From Methylorubrum rhodesianum (lineage in GTDB: Bacteria > Pseudomonadota > Alphaproteobacteria > Rhizobiales > Beijerinckiaceae), in the NCBI RefSeq assembly GCF_014199985.1, contig NZ_JACHOS010000015.1, positions 62,001 through 126,000 of the forward strand: a stretch of 64,000 nt of DNA. Direction: 5' to 3'. Each line of letters begins with the position of its first letter. The stretch's first letter is position 1. Shown here piece by piece: positions 8,750-17,729 of this stretch. The position numbers and the translations under genes are program-made. The notes beneath the pieces were generated by a model, which saw only the letters and a program-made list of their open reading frames with translations, did no database searches and was not told the origin of the DNA.

Positions 8750-10240
8750 ATGGCGTCAGGCTTGGCGAGTGATCTCTTTCGGATCAAGACGCTGGAACGG
8801 CTCAACGCCGACGCCGAATCCGGCGAGAACAAGCTTGAACGCCATCTCGGCCCCTGGAGCCTGATCGGCCTCGGCATCGGGGCGGTGATCGGGGCCGGCC
8901 TGTTCTCGCTCACCGGCATCGCCGCGGCCGAGCATGCGGGCCCGGCGGTGACGCTCTCCTTCGCCATCGCGGCGATCGGCTGCGCGCTCGCCGGCATGTG
9001 CTACAGCGAGCTCGCCGGCATGATCCCGGTCGCGGGCTCGGCCTACACCTACACCTACGCCACGATGGGCGAGTTCATCGCCTGGATCATCGGCTGGGAT
9101 CTCGTGCTCGAATACGCGGTCGGCGCGGCCACGGTCTCGGTGAGCTGGTCGCGCTACGTTACGCGCTTCCTGCGCGACTCGCTCGGCATCAATCTGCCCG
9201 GCTCGCTCGTGCACTCGCCCTTCGAGACCTACCAGCTCGCCGACGGCACGATGGCGCACGGTCTCGTCAACGTCCCGGCGATCCTGATCGTGGTCGCGGC
9301 CTCGACGCTGCTCATCATCGGCATCCGCGAATCGGCCCGCGTCAACGGCGCGGTTGTGCTCCTCAAGCTCGCGGTGGTGATCACCGTGATCGGCGTGGGC
9401 CTGTTCTACATCAAGGCGCAGAACTACGACCCCTTCCTGCCGCCGAACACCGGCACCTTCGGCGAGTACGGCTGGAGCGGCGTGATGCGCGCGGCCGGCG
9501 TGGTGTTCTTCGCCTATGTCGGCTTCGACGCGGTCTCGACCGCGGCGCAGGAGGCCAAGAACCCCCAGCGCAACATGATGATCGGCATCCTCGGCTCGCT
9601 CGCGATCTGCACGGCGCTCTACATCGCCTTCGCGGGCGTGCTGACCGGCCTCGTCCACTACGACGCCATGCGGGGCGACGCCGCCCCGGTGAACACCGCG
9701 ATCGCCGCGACGCCCTATCCGTGGCTGAAGAGCCTCGTCACCTTCGGCGTGATCTGCGGCTTCTCCACCGTGATCCTCGTGCTGCTGCTCGGCCAGAGCC
9801 GGGTGTTCTACTCCATGTCGAAGGACCGGCTGCTGCCGGCTTTCTTCTCGGCGATCCACCCGAAGTGGAAGACGCCCTACCGCTCGAACCTGTTCTTCAT
9901 GGTGTTCACCAGCGCCCTCGGCGGTTTCCTGCCGATCTCGCAGCTCGGCCACATGACGAGCATCGGCACCCTGCTCGCCTTCATCCTCGTCTGCGCCGGC
10001 GTCGTCATCCTGCGCCGGACCCAGCCCGACGCGCCGCGGGCCTACCGCACCCCGCTGGTGCCGTTCGTGCCGATCCTCGGCGCGCTGTTCTGCCTGGCGA
10101 TGATGCTCTCGCTCGACGGCGACACCTGGCTGCGCCTGATCATCTGGCTGGCGATCGGCCTCGTGATCTACTTCGCCTGGAGCCGCAAGCACAGCCGCAT
10201 CGGCCGCGAGGAGGGCGCGAGCGCGACGACCGCGATCTGA
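8750..10240 (+). CDS. APC-superfamily amino acid permease
   Basis: 496 residues with about 12 membrane helices. The N-terminus carries the APC helix-1 signature GIGAVIGAGLFSLTG, the substrate-binding loop typical of amino acid/polyamine/cation transporters; a second conserved patch is FFAYVGFDAVSTAAQEAKNP in helix 6-7. The arrangement resembles cationic amino acid transporters of the YfnA/CAT group, but the substrate is not proven. It should act in the inner membrane as a proton-coupled importer. ATG 8750 is preceded by GGGAGCG; the frame extends to 8687, but that leader is not conserved-looking. Confidence 0.88.
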   Translation: MASGLASDLFRIKTLERLNADAESGENKLERHLGPWSLIGLGIGAVIGAGLFSLTGIAAAEHAGPAVTLSFAIAAIGCALAGMCYSELAGMIPVAGSAYTYTYATMGEFIAWIIGWDLVLEYAVGAATVSVSWSRYVTRFLRDSLGINLPGSLVHSPFETYQLADGTMAHGLVNVPAILIVVAASTLLIIGIRESARVNGAVVLLKLAVVITVIGVGLFYIKAQNYDPFLPPNTGTFGEYGWSGVMRAAGVVFFAYVGFDAVSTAAQEAKNPQRNMMIGILGSLAICTALYIAFAGVLTGLVHYDAMRGDAAPVNTAIAATPYPWLKSLVTFGVICGFSTVILVLLLGQSRVFYSMSKDRLLPAFFSAIHPKWKTPYRSNLFFMVFTSALGGFLPISQLGHMTSIGTLLAFILVCAGVVILRRTQPDAPRAYRTPLVPFVPILGALFCLAMMLSLDGDTWLRLIIWLAIGLVIYFAWSRKHSRIGREEGASATTAI

Positions 10241-10365
10241 GCCGGACCGGGAGCGGCTGCTCGCCTCGCCCGCGAGTGGCCGCTTCTCCGATTCGCGTCG
10301 GTGTCATCCCGGAGGATGCGTCGCCGTAGCGTTCACGGCCCGGAAGTGCGGCGCGCTTCGCGCTT

Positions 10366-11271
10366 TCAGGCTCGCCGGGCCAGCGCCAGCATCGGCGGTT
10401 CGGCGAGGCCGACGAGGGGACGGCCCACCTCGATCGACTGGCGCTCGCGGGCGATGAAGGCCGTCGGCATCTCGGCCTGCATCTCGGCCTCGACCTTGCG
10501 CAGCTGCACGTCCGAGTGAGCCGGGTGCAGGTGGATGATGGCGAGCGCCTTGGCCCCGGCTCCCTTGGCCAGCTCGACACCCTTCTGCCACGTCGAGTGG
10601 CCCCAGCCCTTGCAGCAGGGATACTCGCCCTCGGTGAACATGCCGTCATAGACGAGGAGGTCGGCCCCCTCGACGAAGCGGCACAGTTCCGGATCGGGCC
10701 AGTTCGCGCTGTGCTCGATGTCGCTGATGATGCAGAGGCGCTTGCCGCCGTAATCGAAGCGGTAGCCGGTCGAGCCCTGCGGATGGTCGAGCAGGATCGT
10801 ATCGACGCGGATGCCGTCGGCGAAGGTCAGCGGTTCGCCCGCCTTGAAGCCGTGATGCTGGAAGGTGCAGGGCAGCACGTCGAGGGTCACCGGAAACAGC
10901 GGCGGCGAGAACAGCCGGTCGAGTGCGTCCTGCGCGCTGGCGCCGTCCAGATTCCCGCAATAGGTGTGGATCGTGTGGTCGCAGTTCATCACCACCGGTT
11001 TGAAAAAGGGCAGGCCGGCGGTGTGGTCGAGATGGAGATGGCTGAACAGCAGGTCGATGTTCTGGGGCAGCGCCTCGCGGCAGCTGCGGCCGAAGGCGCC
11101 GAGCCCGGAGCCGGCGTCGATGACGAACAGGCGATCCCCGCATCGGATCTCCAGGCACGGCGTATTGCCGCCGAACTCGGCGGTCTCCGGGCCGCTGACC
11201 GGCGTGGAGCCGCGTACGCCCCAGAAACGCAGGACGAGGGCGTCGTCCTTGGCTGGATATGGCAGGGTCAT
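10366..11271 (-). CDS. metallo-beta-lactamase-fold hydrolase
   Basis: 301 residues. The N-terminus FWGVRGSTPVSG and motif SHLHLDHTAG (H78, H80, D82, H83) mark an MBL-fold metal-dependent hydrolase of the RNase Z/PhnP-like group. Further metal ligands are suggested by SDIEHSANWPD and by a late HLHPAH. Such proteins hydrolyse phosphodiesters or cyclic nucleotides, or act in signalling; the substrate is unknown. Unusual are several Cys residues, including the pair in YPCCKGWGHS. ATG 11271 starts the conserved domain; upstream extension to 11484 is unlikely. Confidence 0.8.
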   Translation of the reverse strand: MTLPYPAKDDALVLRFWGVRGSTPVSGPETAEFGGNTPCLEIRCGDRLFVIDAGSGLGAFGRSCREALPQNIDLLFSHLHLDHTAGLPFFKPVVMNCDHTIHTYCGNLDGASAQDALDRLFSPPLFPVTLDVLPCTFQHHGFKAGEPLTFADGIRVDTILLDHPQGSTGYRFDYGGKRLCIISDIEHSANWPDPELCRFVEGADLLVYDGMFTEGEYPCCKGWGHSTWQKGVELAKGAGAKALAIIHLHPAHSDVQLRKVEAEMQAEMPTAFIARERQSIEVGRPLVGLAEPPMLALARRA

Positions 11272-11461
11272 GGATCGGCACCAATGCCCGGCCTCATGCC
11301 GGGCTTTCTCGGGTGGCAGCGGCGCCGCCGTGCGCATCCGCGCACGTCTTCGCGGCTGTCCTTCGGCCCCTGTTCGGGCACGGAGTGTACAGCGCTGAGA
11401 TGGGGGCCCGCCATTCGGGTCTGTGTGCGTGCTCGCACACGCCGTTTTGAGAAGGTCCAAG

Positions 11462-12697
11462 TCAGCGCTGCGCCACCTTCTCAATCTGGGGTTGTAACGG
11501 CGTGAACGCGGGTGGCGGCATCTCGGCCTCGATGGCGGCCCGGGCCAGGCTCGGCCAAGTCTGCGCGTAGGTCCGCGCGGAGGTTTGGACGTAGCGCGCG
11601 ACGCCGGCCGCGATGCGGTCCGTTCCGGCCTCGTAGGGCGGTACGAAATCCGTGGTCCGCAGGGCGAGGGATGGGCTGCCCCGGCCGATCCACTCGGCCC
11701 AGACCGCCTCCGGCACCGGCGGCGGACGATGGTGGGCCGGGATCAGCACCACCTCCTGGCCGGCATAGGCCAGTGCCTCCGGCCGGCTGATGTCGCCCAC
11801 CGGGAAACCCTGGCGGATCCGGGCGGCCCAGAAGGCGTGCTGCCCCCCATCGGAATAGGTCGTGCGAACGGCCGCCGCGCCCCCGTCGACCAGGCCGGCG
11901 ATGCGGTCGCTCTCGTCCTTGTGCAGGGCCACGAACGCCGCTTCCTTGGCCGGATCGGGCGAGGGCGCGAAGGCGTAGCGTCCGCCCGACACGCTCACGA
12001 CCGGTTCCTCGCCGGTCGCCTCGAAGCGGTCGGAGCCTTCCTTCAGCTGGCGCCAGAAGGCGATGTTCGGGTCGGTTCGGTGCCGGGCCATGTTCGCGGC
12101 GGTCATGCGGAAGGGGAAGGACTGGAACTGAAACGCGCGCTGACCCCCGGAGAACGCCTCGCGGGCAATGGAAAACAGTTCTCCCGCCACGGCATCCGTC
12201 ATGGCGAAGCAGCCCATGGATGAGCATACGCCGTGGACCATCACCGCCGAGCCCGTGCCGCCGTGAGCCCGGTCGTAGGCGTTGGGATAGCCGATATCGA
12301 AGGAGAGATAGTAGCGCGAGTTCGGGTTCATCTGGCTCTTGGCCACGGTGTAGAACCCCTCCGGCGTCTGCCGGTCGCCGCTCTTGGTCTTCGGCCCGAG
12401 CTGCCCCGACCAGCGGCAGATCGGGTAGGTCTTGATCGGCACGTAGCGGCCGGCGCCGTTGCGCTTCCAGACCTCGATCTCGGATTCCTTCTTGTAGGCC
12501 CGCAGCACGATCGGCGAGGCGGCATCCGTCCCGCGGGCGGCCATCAGGGCCAGGGTCGCGGCGGGGATCGGCGCGTTCGCCTTCTCGGCCAGGGCCGCCG
12601 CGCTCGAGAGGGCGACGGACAGCAGCCCGATCAGGGCCGGCACGAGCACGCGCAGGCGGGATCTCTCAGGGCGTCTTGGGCCGTTCGGGGAAACCAT
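11462..12697 (-). CDS. murein L,D-transpeptidase (YkuD/YafK type), exported
   Basis: 411 residues with a signal peptide (cleavage after about residue 37, SSAAALA). The L,D-transpeptidase catalytic motif is complete: MVHGVCSSMGCFAMTD with His155 and catalytic Cys163 in SxGC. It acts in the periplasm on peptidoglycan, forming 3-3 cross-links or anchoring proteins. The upstream part (YKKESEIEVWKR, CRWSGQLGPKT, GDRQTPEGFY) matches the YafK-like subgroup. A C-terminal extension of about 170 residues has no recognised domain. ATG 12697 gives the signal peptide; the frame to 12766 is a less likely extension. Confidence 0.88.
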   Translation of the reverse strand: MVSPNGPRRPERSRLRVLVPALIGLLSVALSSAAALAEKANAPIPAATLALMAARGTDAASPIVLRAYKKESEIEVWKRNGAGRYVPIKTYPICRWSGQLGPKTKSGDRQTPEGFYTVAKSQMNPNSRYYLSFDIGYPNAYDRAHGGTGSAVMVHGVCSSMGCFAMTDAVAGELFSIAREAFSGGQRAFQFQSFPFRMTAANMARHRTDPNIAFWRQLKEGSDRFEATGEEPVVSVSGGRYAFAPSPDPAKEAAFVALHKDESDRIAGLVDGGAAAVRTTYSDGGQHAFWAARIRQGFPVGDISRPEALAYAGQEVVLIPAHHRPPPVPEAVWAEWIGRGSPSLALRTTDFVPPYEAGTDRIAAGVARYVQTSARTYAQTWPSLARAAIEAEMPPPAFTPLQPQIEKVAQR

Positions 12698-12799
12698 GCA
12701 CCGTCTCGATCGAGGCCGGGAACGACCGGCGGCGCCCACGGGCGACGAGAACCGGATCGTGCCCAAGCTTTGGGGCGGTTTTGGGGGAAACGGAAGCCG

Positions 12800-15409
12800 T
12801 CATGCGGGGAGCGCGGCGGTTTCCAGCGGATCACCCGTCACCACGGTGTTGCGCTCCACCCGAAGGACGGCGTCGAACGGTGCCTGCCGCCTCAGGGTGT
12901 CCTCGTCGGGCAGGCAGACGATGAGGGCCGCGCCGGCGCGCAGGGCCCGCAGGCGCTCGATTCTTGCGGTGATCTCGTCGGGCTTGCGGTCATCGAGCGA
13001 CAGGCCGACCACGAGGATGTCCGGGCGGCGCACGAGGCAGCGCACGAACTCGATCGCCACCCGCTCGCGGGGGCCGATGGCGCCCTCCCCCAGAACCGCG
13101 CGCTGGCCCTGGCCGGCCACGGCGACGCCGGCCTCGATCCGGGCCGCGAGGCCGAGCCGGTAGACGGTGGGTTCCAGCCCCTGCTCGGCGAGAACCCGGC
13201 GCACCAGGGAGCGCACCCGCCCCTCGGCGCCCGCCTCTCCTTGGGTGATGCGCCCGAACAGCAGGTTCTCCTCCAGGCTCGCGGCCGCGGTGAGCCGGGA
13301 GGGATCGTAGAACTCGACCTTCTCGCGATAGCGCGGTGGTAGCATCGCTGCGAAGGAGTGGCGGGCGGCGACCAGACGCTCTTCGAGCGCGGCGTCGATC
13401 AGGCCGAAGCGATGGCGCGTCTCGCTGTAGCGGAGCGCCAGTCCGATCAGCCGCTCGCGGTCGCGATGCCCGGCCGGGCCGCGGCGAAACCCCCGGGCCT
13501 CGGGCTGGCGCGCGACGAGATCCTCGAAATAGCCGCGCTCGGCCGCCGGAAACAGCGAGAAGGTCTCGAACAGCGGATGATCGTCGGGCAGATCCGCGAA
13601 GATCTCGACGGTGGAGCGGGCGACCTGCAGCCCGACATCGACCAGCGTCCGGGTCAGATCCTCCGCCTCCAGCACCGCGCGCAGATAGGGATGCGCCGCG
13701 AGCCGTGCTTGCGAGAAGGCGGGGCTCACCGCCTCGCCGAACAGGATGTTCTCGCCGATATCGGCCTGATGGTTGTAGCGGGCCGGGTCGAACGGCTCCA
13801 CGAGGCGGGCCATGCCCTCCCGGGCCAGGGCCTCGCGCACGGCCCGGCGGGCGGCGACCACCGCCTCCGCCGTGGCGGGATCGTCCTCGGGATCGACGGA
13901 GGCTTCGAGGCCCCGCTCGTAGACGAAGGCATCGAGCCCGGTGAGTTTGAGGATGGCGATCCGTTCGGCCAGCCCCGAGGCTTCCCGGTCGCCGCTGCGG
14001 GCGCCGTAGAGCAGGTTCTGGCGCAGCGTCCCCTCGATCAGGATCGCCTCGGAGCCGGCGAGCGCGATCCGCCGGGCGCGCTCGGCGGAGTCGAAGGCGC
14101 GCAGATCGGTGCCGCCATAGGTCACGGCCCCGGCAGTGGGCTCGATCTGTCCTGCGAGCAGCGCGGCGAGCGCCCGCGATCCGCTGCCGCGATGACCCAC
14201 GATCGCCACGTGCGCCGGCATCGGCAGGGCGAGATCGACGCCCGTCAGCCGCTCGCCGCTGCCGGGGTCGTAGGCGCCGACCCCGCGCGCGACGAGGGCG
14301 CCCGTCTGCGGGAACGGGGCCGGGCTGCGGGAGCGGTCGCCCGGCAGCCGCGGATCGAGGGCGTCCAGGGTCTCGGCAATGGTGCGGAACAGGGGCGAGA
14401 CCACTCGATACTGGGTCCAAAGCCGCAGGCTGATCGCGACGAGAGCCGCCGCCAGCGCGAAGGCGCCGGCGGCGGCGACCAGCGCGCCGGGCAGGACGTT
14501 GTCGGCCTCGGTGGCGGCTTCTCCCTGCCAGAGGGCGGTGGCGATGAGGAGTGCGGGCAGGATCACGACGAGGGCGAGCGCCGGGGCCCGGGCGTAGGCG
14601 AGCCGGGCCTCGGCCCGCACCAGGGCCGTTCGTGCCGCCCGCGCCCGAAGGCCGAGGCGGCGCCGCTCGAACGCCGCCGCGCCGTGGGCCCGCACCGCCG
14701 GCATCCGCCGGATCAGGTCGCGCAGACCCGCCTCCGTCGCGGCCGTGTCGGCCCGGCGCAGGCCGCGGCGGGCGGCGGTTCGGCTGGCGAGCAGAGCCCG
14801 GGCAAGTCCCACGGCGGCGAGCAGCAGGGCGATCACCGGCACGAAGCGCGGGGCGGCGAGCTCCGCCATGACGAGGGCGAGCAGGATCGCGGCCGCGGTC
14901 AGGCCCGGCAGGACGATGCCGACCGCCGCGAGCGGACCCATCCGCGTCAGGGCCTGGCCGACGAGGCCGGGCAGGGCCCGCAGGTCCTCGCGCGCCCCCG
15001 GCGGCGAGGCGAGGATCGCCTCGGTGGCCCGCGCCCGCAGCCGCGCCGTGGCCCGGGCCTGGACGGAGAAGCAGAGGTAGGCGACCGCCGCGCCGAGGCC
15101 GGCCAGAAGCAGGGCGGCGGCGGCGAGCGAGCTCAGCGCGATCAGCGGCAACTCGGTCGGCGAGAGGCTCCAGCCGTCGAACAGGATCGGCGCCTCGCTG
15201 TCGTGGTGGCCGGGCAGCGGCAGGGCGATCCGCAGGAAGGGCAGGAAGTTCGGGCTGCTGCGGGTGAGGACCGCGATGAGGTCGCGTAGGCATAGCAGCA
15301 CGAACAGCGTCAGCGGTCCGCCGAGGCCCACCGCCAGCCCGAGCGCCGCCAAGTGCCGGCGCGGCGAGGAGGCGAAGGCGAACCGGACAGGATTACGCTC
15401 CATCGGCAT
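12800..15409 (-). CDS. ABC transporter permease/ATPase-like protein with degenerate ATPase motifs
   Basis: 869 residues. The first about 330 residues contain several membrane helices in an ABC exporter-like arrangement. The ATPase region is abnormal. The Walker A site (about residues 405-413) reads GHRGSGSRA, without the catalytic Lys. The signature helix reads LGEGAIGPRERV instead of LSGGQ. Walker B is DILVVGLSLDD without the Glu context. Between them lies an expanded region with three copies of an (E/Q)N(I/L)L(F/Y)G motif (about residues 461, 550 and 711), each like the segment that follows the Q loop in exporters. ATP hydrolysis is doubtful; the protein could be a structural or regulatory remnant or a new subfamily. 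Start at 15409 or ATG 15403. It precedes the L,D-transpeptidase gene by about 100 nt. Confidence 0.7.
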   Translation of the reverse strand: MPMERNPVRFAFASSPRRHLAALGLAVGLGGPLTLFVLLCLRDLIAVLTRSSPNFLPFLRIALPLPGHHDSEAPILFDGWSLSPTELPLIALSSLAAAALLLAGLGAAVAYLCFSVQARATARLRARATEAILASPPGAREDLRALPGLVGQALTRMGPLAAVGIVLPGLTAAAILLALVMAELAAPRFVPVIALLLAAVGLARALLASRTAARRGLRRADTAATEAGLRDLIRRMPAVRAHGAAAFERRRLGLRARAARTALVRAEARLAYARAPALALVVILPALLIATALWQGEAATEADNVLPGALVAAAGAFALAAALVAISLRLWTQYRVVSPLFRTIAETLDALDPRLPGDRSRSPAPFPQTGALVARGVGAYDPGSGERLTGVDLALPMPAHVAIVGHRGSGSRALAALLAGQIEPTAGAVTYGGTDLRAFDSAERARRIALAGSEAILIEGTLRQNLLYGARSGDREASGLAERIAILKLTGLDAFVYERGLEASVDPEDDPATAEAVVAARRAVREALAREGMARLVEPFDPARYNHQADIGENILFGEAVSPAFSQARLAAHPYLRAVLEAEDLTRTLVDVGLQVARSTVEIFADLPDDHPLFETFSLFPAAERGYFEDLVARQPEARGFRRGPAGHRDRERLIGLALRYSETRHRFGLIDAALEERLVAARHSFAAMLPPRYREKVEFYDPSRLTAAASLEENLLFGRITQGEAGAEGRVRSLVRRVLAEQGLEPTVYRLGLAARIEAGVAVAGQGQRAVLGEGAIGPRERVAIEFVRCLVRRPDILVVGLSLDDRKPDEITARIERLRALRAGAALIVCLPDEDTLRRQAPFDAVLRVERNTVVTGDPLETAALPA

Positions 15410-15824
15410 TCCGGGCGCCGGGCGAAGGCGTGCCTGGCGGATTCGCTACGGGGGGGAGCGGCATCGGGCGAAGGCTTCGGCGTTGTGAGGGGCTGATCCG
15501 GCGGGCAGGCGCTTGAGGAGGCCGTCACGGACCGTCCTCTTCGCACGGAAACGGCGCGGCGCAAGCCCGACCGGCCCGCGTGTCGCATTGCATTCCCGTG
15601 CGCGCGTTGCTCTTTGGTGCGAGAGAGCACATGGCGGGTGGGACGGGTCTGCGTCGTCCGCGCGAAGGGCCTGCCTTTCGCGTTGATCCCGGCCATTCCG
15701 ATCGGCGGGTCCCCACCCTCCCCTCTCACCGGACGAGGCCGGATGGCCGTGCGAGACATCCCAGCGCCTGCCCCTCCCCTCCGGCCGTGTGATCGCCGGC
15801 GCCTGTTGGTCGGTCGTTGAGTCG
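15410..15824. other. intergenic region between divergent genes
   Basis: About 415 nt between the ABC-like gene (minus) and the ActCD-like gene (plus). It should contain both promoters, but no clear -35/-10 pair, terminator or RNA is visible. Short frames in it look like chance ORFs. Confidence 0.5.
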
Positions 15825-17729
15825 ATGAGCGAGCCCGCGCATCAGCCGGTCCCCGCGCCCGCGTCCCTCTACGGAATGCCGGTGATCGGGGCCGGCGAGA
15901 CGGTCTCCTCGATCGGTGCCGCCCTCACCGGCGCCGTGCTCGCCCCCGTCGGCCGCCGCTGGCGGCTCGCCGTCGCCGGCGCGCTCGCCTTGGTCCTCGT
16001 CTGGGCGGGACTGCGCCCGGCCGTGCCCGCCGCCCTTGCGGCGGCTGGAGCCGGGTGGTGGATCGGTCTCGCCTCGGGATGCCTGCTGATCTCGGGGCTG
16101 CTGCTGCTCGCGGACGTCGCGTGGCGCTGCGGGATCGCTCGCCTCGCGCAGACCGCCGCCCTGCTCGGCGCCGGTCTCGCCGCGCTCCACCCGGCGCCGC
16201 TGCATGGGGTGAGCCTGACGGCCCTGTTCGCCGCGGCGGGCGGTCTCTGGGCGGCGGCGCTCCTGCCGGATCTGGCGGTGCTGCGCGACCGCCTCGCCGC
16301 AGGGCCGGAGCGTCGGCGCGCCCGCGTCTACCGCGCGCTGTCGGCCGTCTGGCGCGGCTCGGCGGTGCAATGGCTCGCCTGGGAGCGGGCCTGCCGAGGG
16401 TTCGCCCTGCTCGGCATCCTTGCGGCGGTGGCGGCGCTGATCGATCTCGCCCTCGCCGCGGCGCTGCACAGCGACCGGCATGACACGCTGCTCCCCGTCG
16501 CTCTGCTGGTCGAGGCGGTGCTCTCGGGTGCGGGGCTGATCGCGACGCTGGCGGTGGCCCTGCGCCGGAGCCTCGGGCTCGACGGCCTCGTCACCGGCCG
16601 CCATCTCGACATCCTGGGGAGGCTGATCCTCGCCTTCGGCCTCGCGGCCCTCTATTGCCACGTCACCGAGATCGTCACCGCCCTCCTCTACGGCGATGCG
16701 GCCGAGCGGGCGCGCCTGATCCGCAGGCTCCTCGGTGACGAGGCCCCCGCCTTCTGGACGCTCATGCTCGCCGGCCTTCTCCCCACGCAGCTGTTCTGGA
16801 TCGCATCCCTCCGCCGCGGCGCCGTCCTCGGCCTGATCGGCGCCCTCGCCGCCGCCGGTCTCGGCGCCGATCATGTGCTCGCCGCGCGGGCCGGAGCGAA
16901 CGGAGCGGACCTGGCAGCCGCCCTCTCCGCCGCGATCGGATCCGCTGGGCTGTTCGTTCTGGGCCTGCTCCTGCTGTTCCGCCTCGTGCCGCCGGTCTCG
17001 ATCGCCGAGACGCGGCGCCTCGCTCTCGGCCAAAATCCGCATGCGGCGCAGCGGTCGCCGGAACCCGGGCCCGCGGAAGGGCCGCATCCATCCTCAGGGC
17101 AGGGAGCTCGGCCGGGACTGATGGCGGTCTTCGCCTCGGAGGCCGAACTGGCCGAGGCGGTGCGGGGGCTCTCGGGGCCCGACACCCCGTCACGGCTCGA
17201 CGCCTTCGGCCCCGCGCCGATGCCGGAGGCCGCAGCCGCCCTGCATGCGCGGGGGCACAGCCTGAACCGCGTCGCGCTGTCCGGCGCCTTCCTCGGGGCC
17301 ACGGTCTTCCTCGTCGCCCGCGCCGCAGGTCTTGGCGAGGCGGTGCCGGAGGGGCTCGCCGGCATGACGGCGCTCGCCTCGCCAGCCTCATGGCCAACTC
17401 CGTGGTCGAACTCTTGGTCGAACTCTTGGGCGATCGCCTCGCCGCTGTCCTGGGCCCTGGCGGCGGTACCCGCCCTCGCCGCCGCGGTACTGGGCGGCAC
17501 CCTCGGACTTGGAATCGCGCTCGGCGCGGCCCTCGCGCGCGCGCGGGGCAACGTTAGCCCGGCCTTGGCCCCTGCCGCCGCCCTCGCCGGACGCTTCCTC
17601 CTGACGATCGAGCCCGCCGACGCGCCGTTCCGTCCGGCGGCCCTCGTGCGGCGGCTCGAGACGCTGCCGGAAGCGGCCGGTCGCCCTCTGGCCCTGTACG
17701 GTCCCTCGGCGCCGGAGCGGCCACTATGA
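15825..17729 (+). CDS. ActC-ActD fusion: NrfD-like quinol-binding membrane subunit joined to DUF3341 domain (Alternative Complex III-like)
   Basis: About 634 residues. The N-terminal part (about 1-400) has about 9-10 membrane helices and follows the ActC/NrfD pattern: PVIGAGETVSSIG, GWWIGLASGCLLISG, LLPDLAVLRDR and GLDGLVTGRHLDILGRLIL. The C-terminal part (from MAVFASEAELAEAV) matches the two-helix DUF3341/ActD subunit, including RFLLTIEPADAPF near the end. In Alternative Complex III these are separate subunits of a quinol:cytochrome c oxidoreductase. The ActD loop here contains a low-complexity WSNSWSNSW insertion encoded by a 12-bp tandem repeat (17391-17426). Start: ATG 15825 chosen, GTG 15789 possible. 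The stop overlaps the next gene by 4 nt. Confidence 0.72.
   Translation: MSEPAHQPVPAPASLYGMPVIGAGETVSSIGAALTGAVLAPVGRRWRLAVAGALALVLVWAGLRPAVPAALAAAGAGWWIGLASGCLLISGLLLLADVAWRCGIARLAQTAALLGAGLAALHPAPLHGVSLTALFAAAGGLWAAALLPDLAVLRDRLAAGPERRRARVYRALSAVWRGSAVQWLAWERACRGFALLGILAAVAALIDLALAAALHSDRHDTLLPVALLVEAVLSGAGLIATLAVALRRSLGLDGLVTGRHLDILGRLILAFGLAALYCHVTEIVTALLYGDAAERARLIRRLLGDEAPAFWTLMLAGLLPTQLFWIASLRRGAVLGLIGALAAAGLGADHVLAARAGANGADLAAALSAAIGSAGLFVLGLLLLFRLVPPVSIAETRRLALGQNPHAAQRSPEPGPAEGPHPSSGQGARPGLMAVFASEAELAEAVRGLSGPDTPSRLDAFGPAPMPEAAAALHARGHSLNRVALSGAFLGATVFLVARAAGLGEAVPEGLAGMTALASPASWPTPWSNSWSNSWAIASPLSWALAAVPALAAAVLGGTLGLGIALGAALARARGNVSPALAPAAALAGRFLLTIEPADAPFRPAALVRRLETLPEAAGRPLALYGPSAPERPL
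17391..17426 (+). repeat. 12-bp tandem repeat inside ActD-like domain
   Basis: Two perfect copies of TGGTCGAACTCT (17403-17426) preceded by an imperfect copy (TGGCCAACTCCG, 17391-17402). They encode W-S-N-S repeats and keep the frame. Such repeats can change copy number by slippage. Confidence 0.7.

Noticed and set aside
13358..15289. 643-codon plus frame opposite the ABC-like gene
   Set aside because: Low-complexity Arg/Gly/Gln-rich translation without any motif; shadow of the minus gene.
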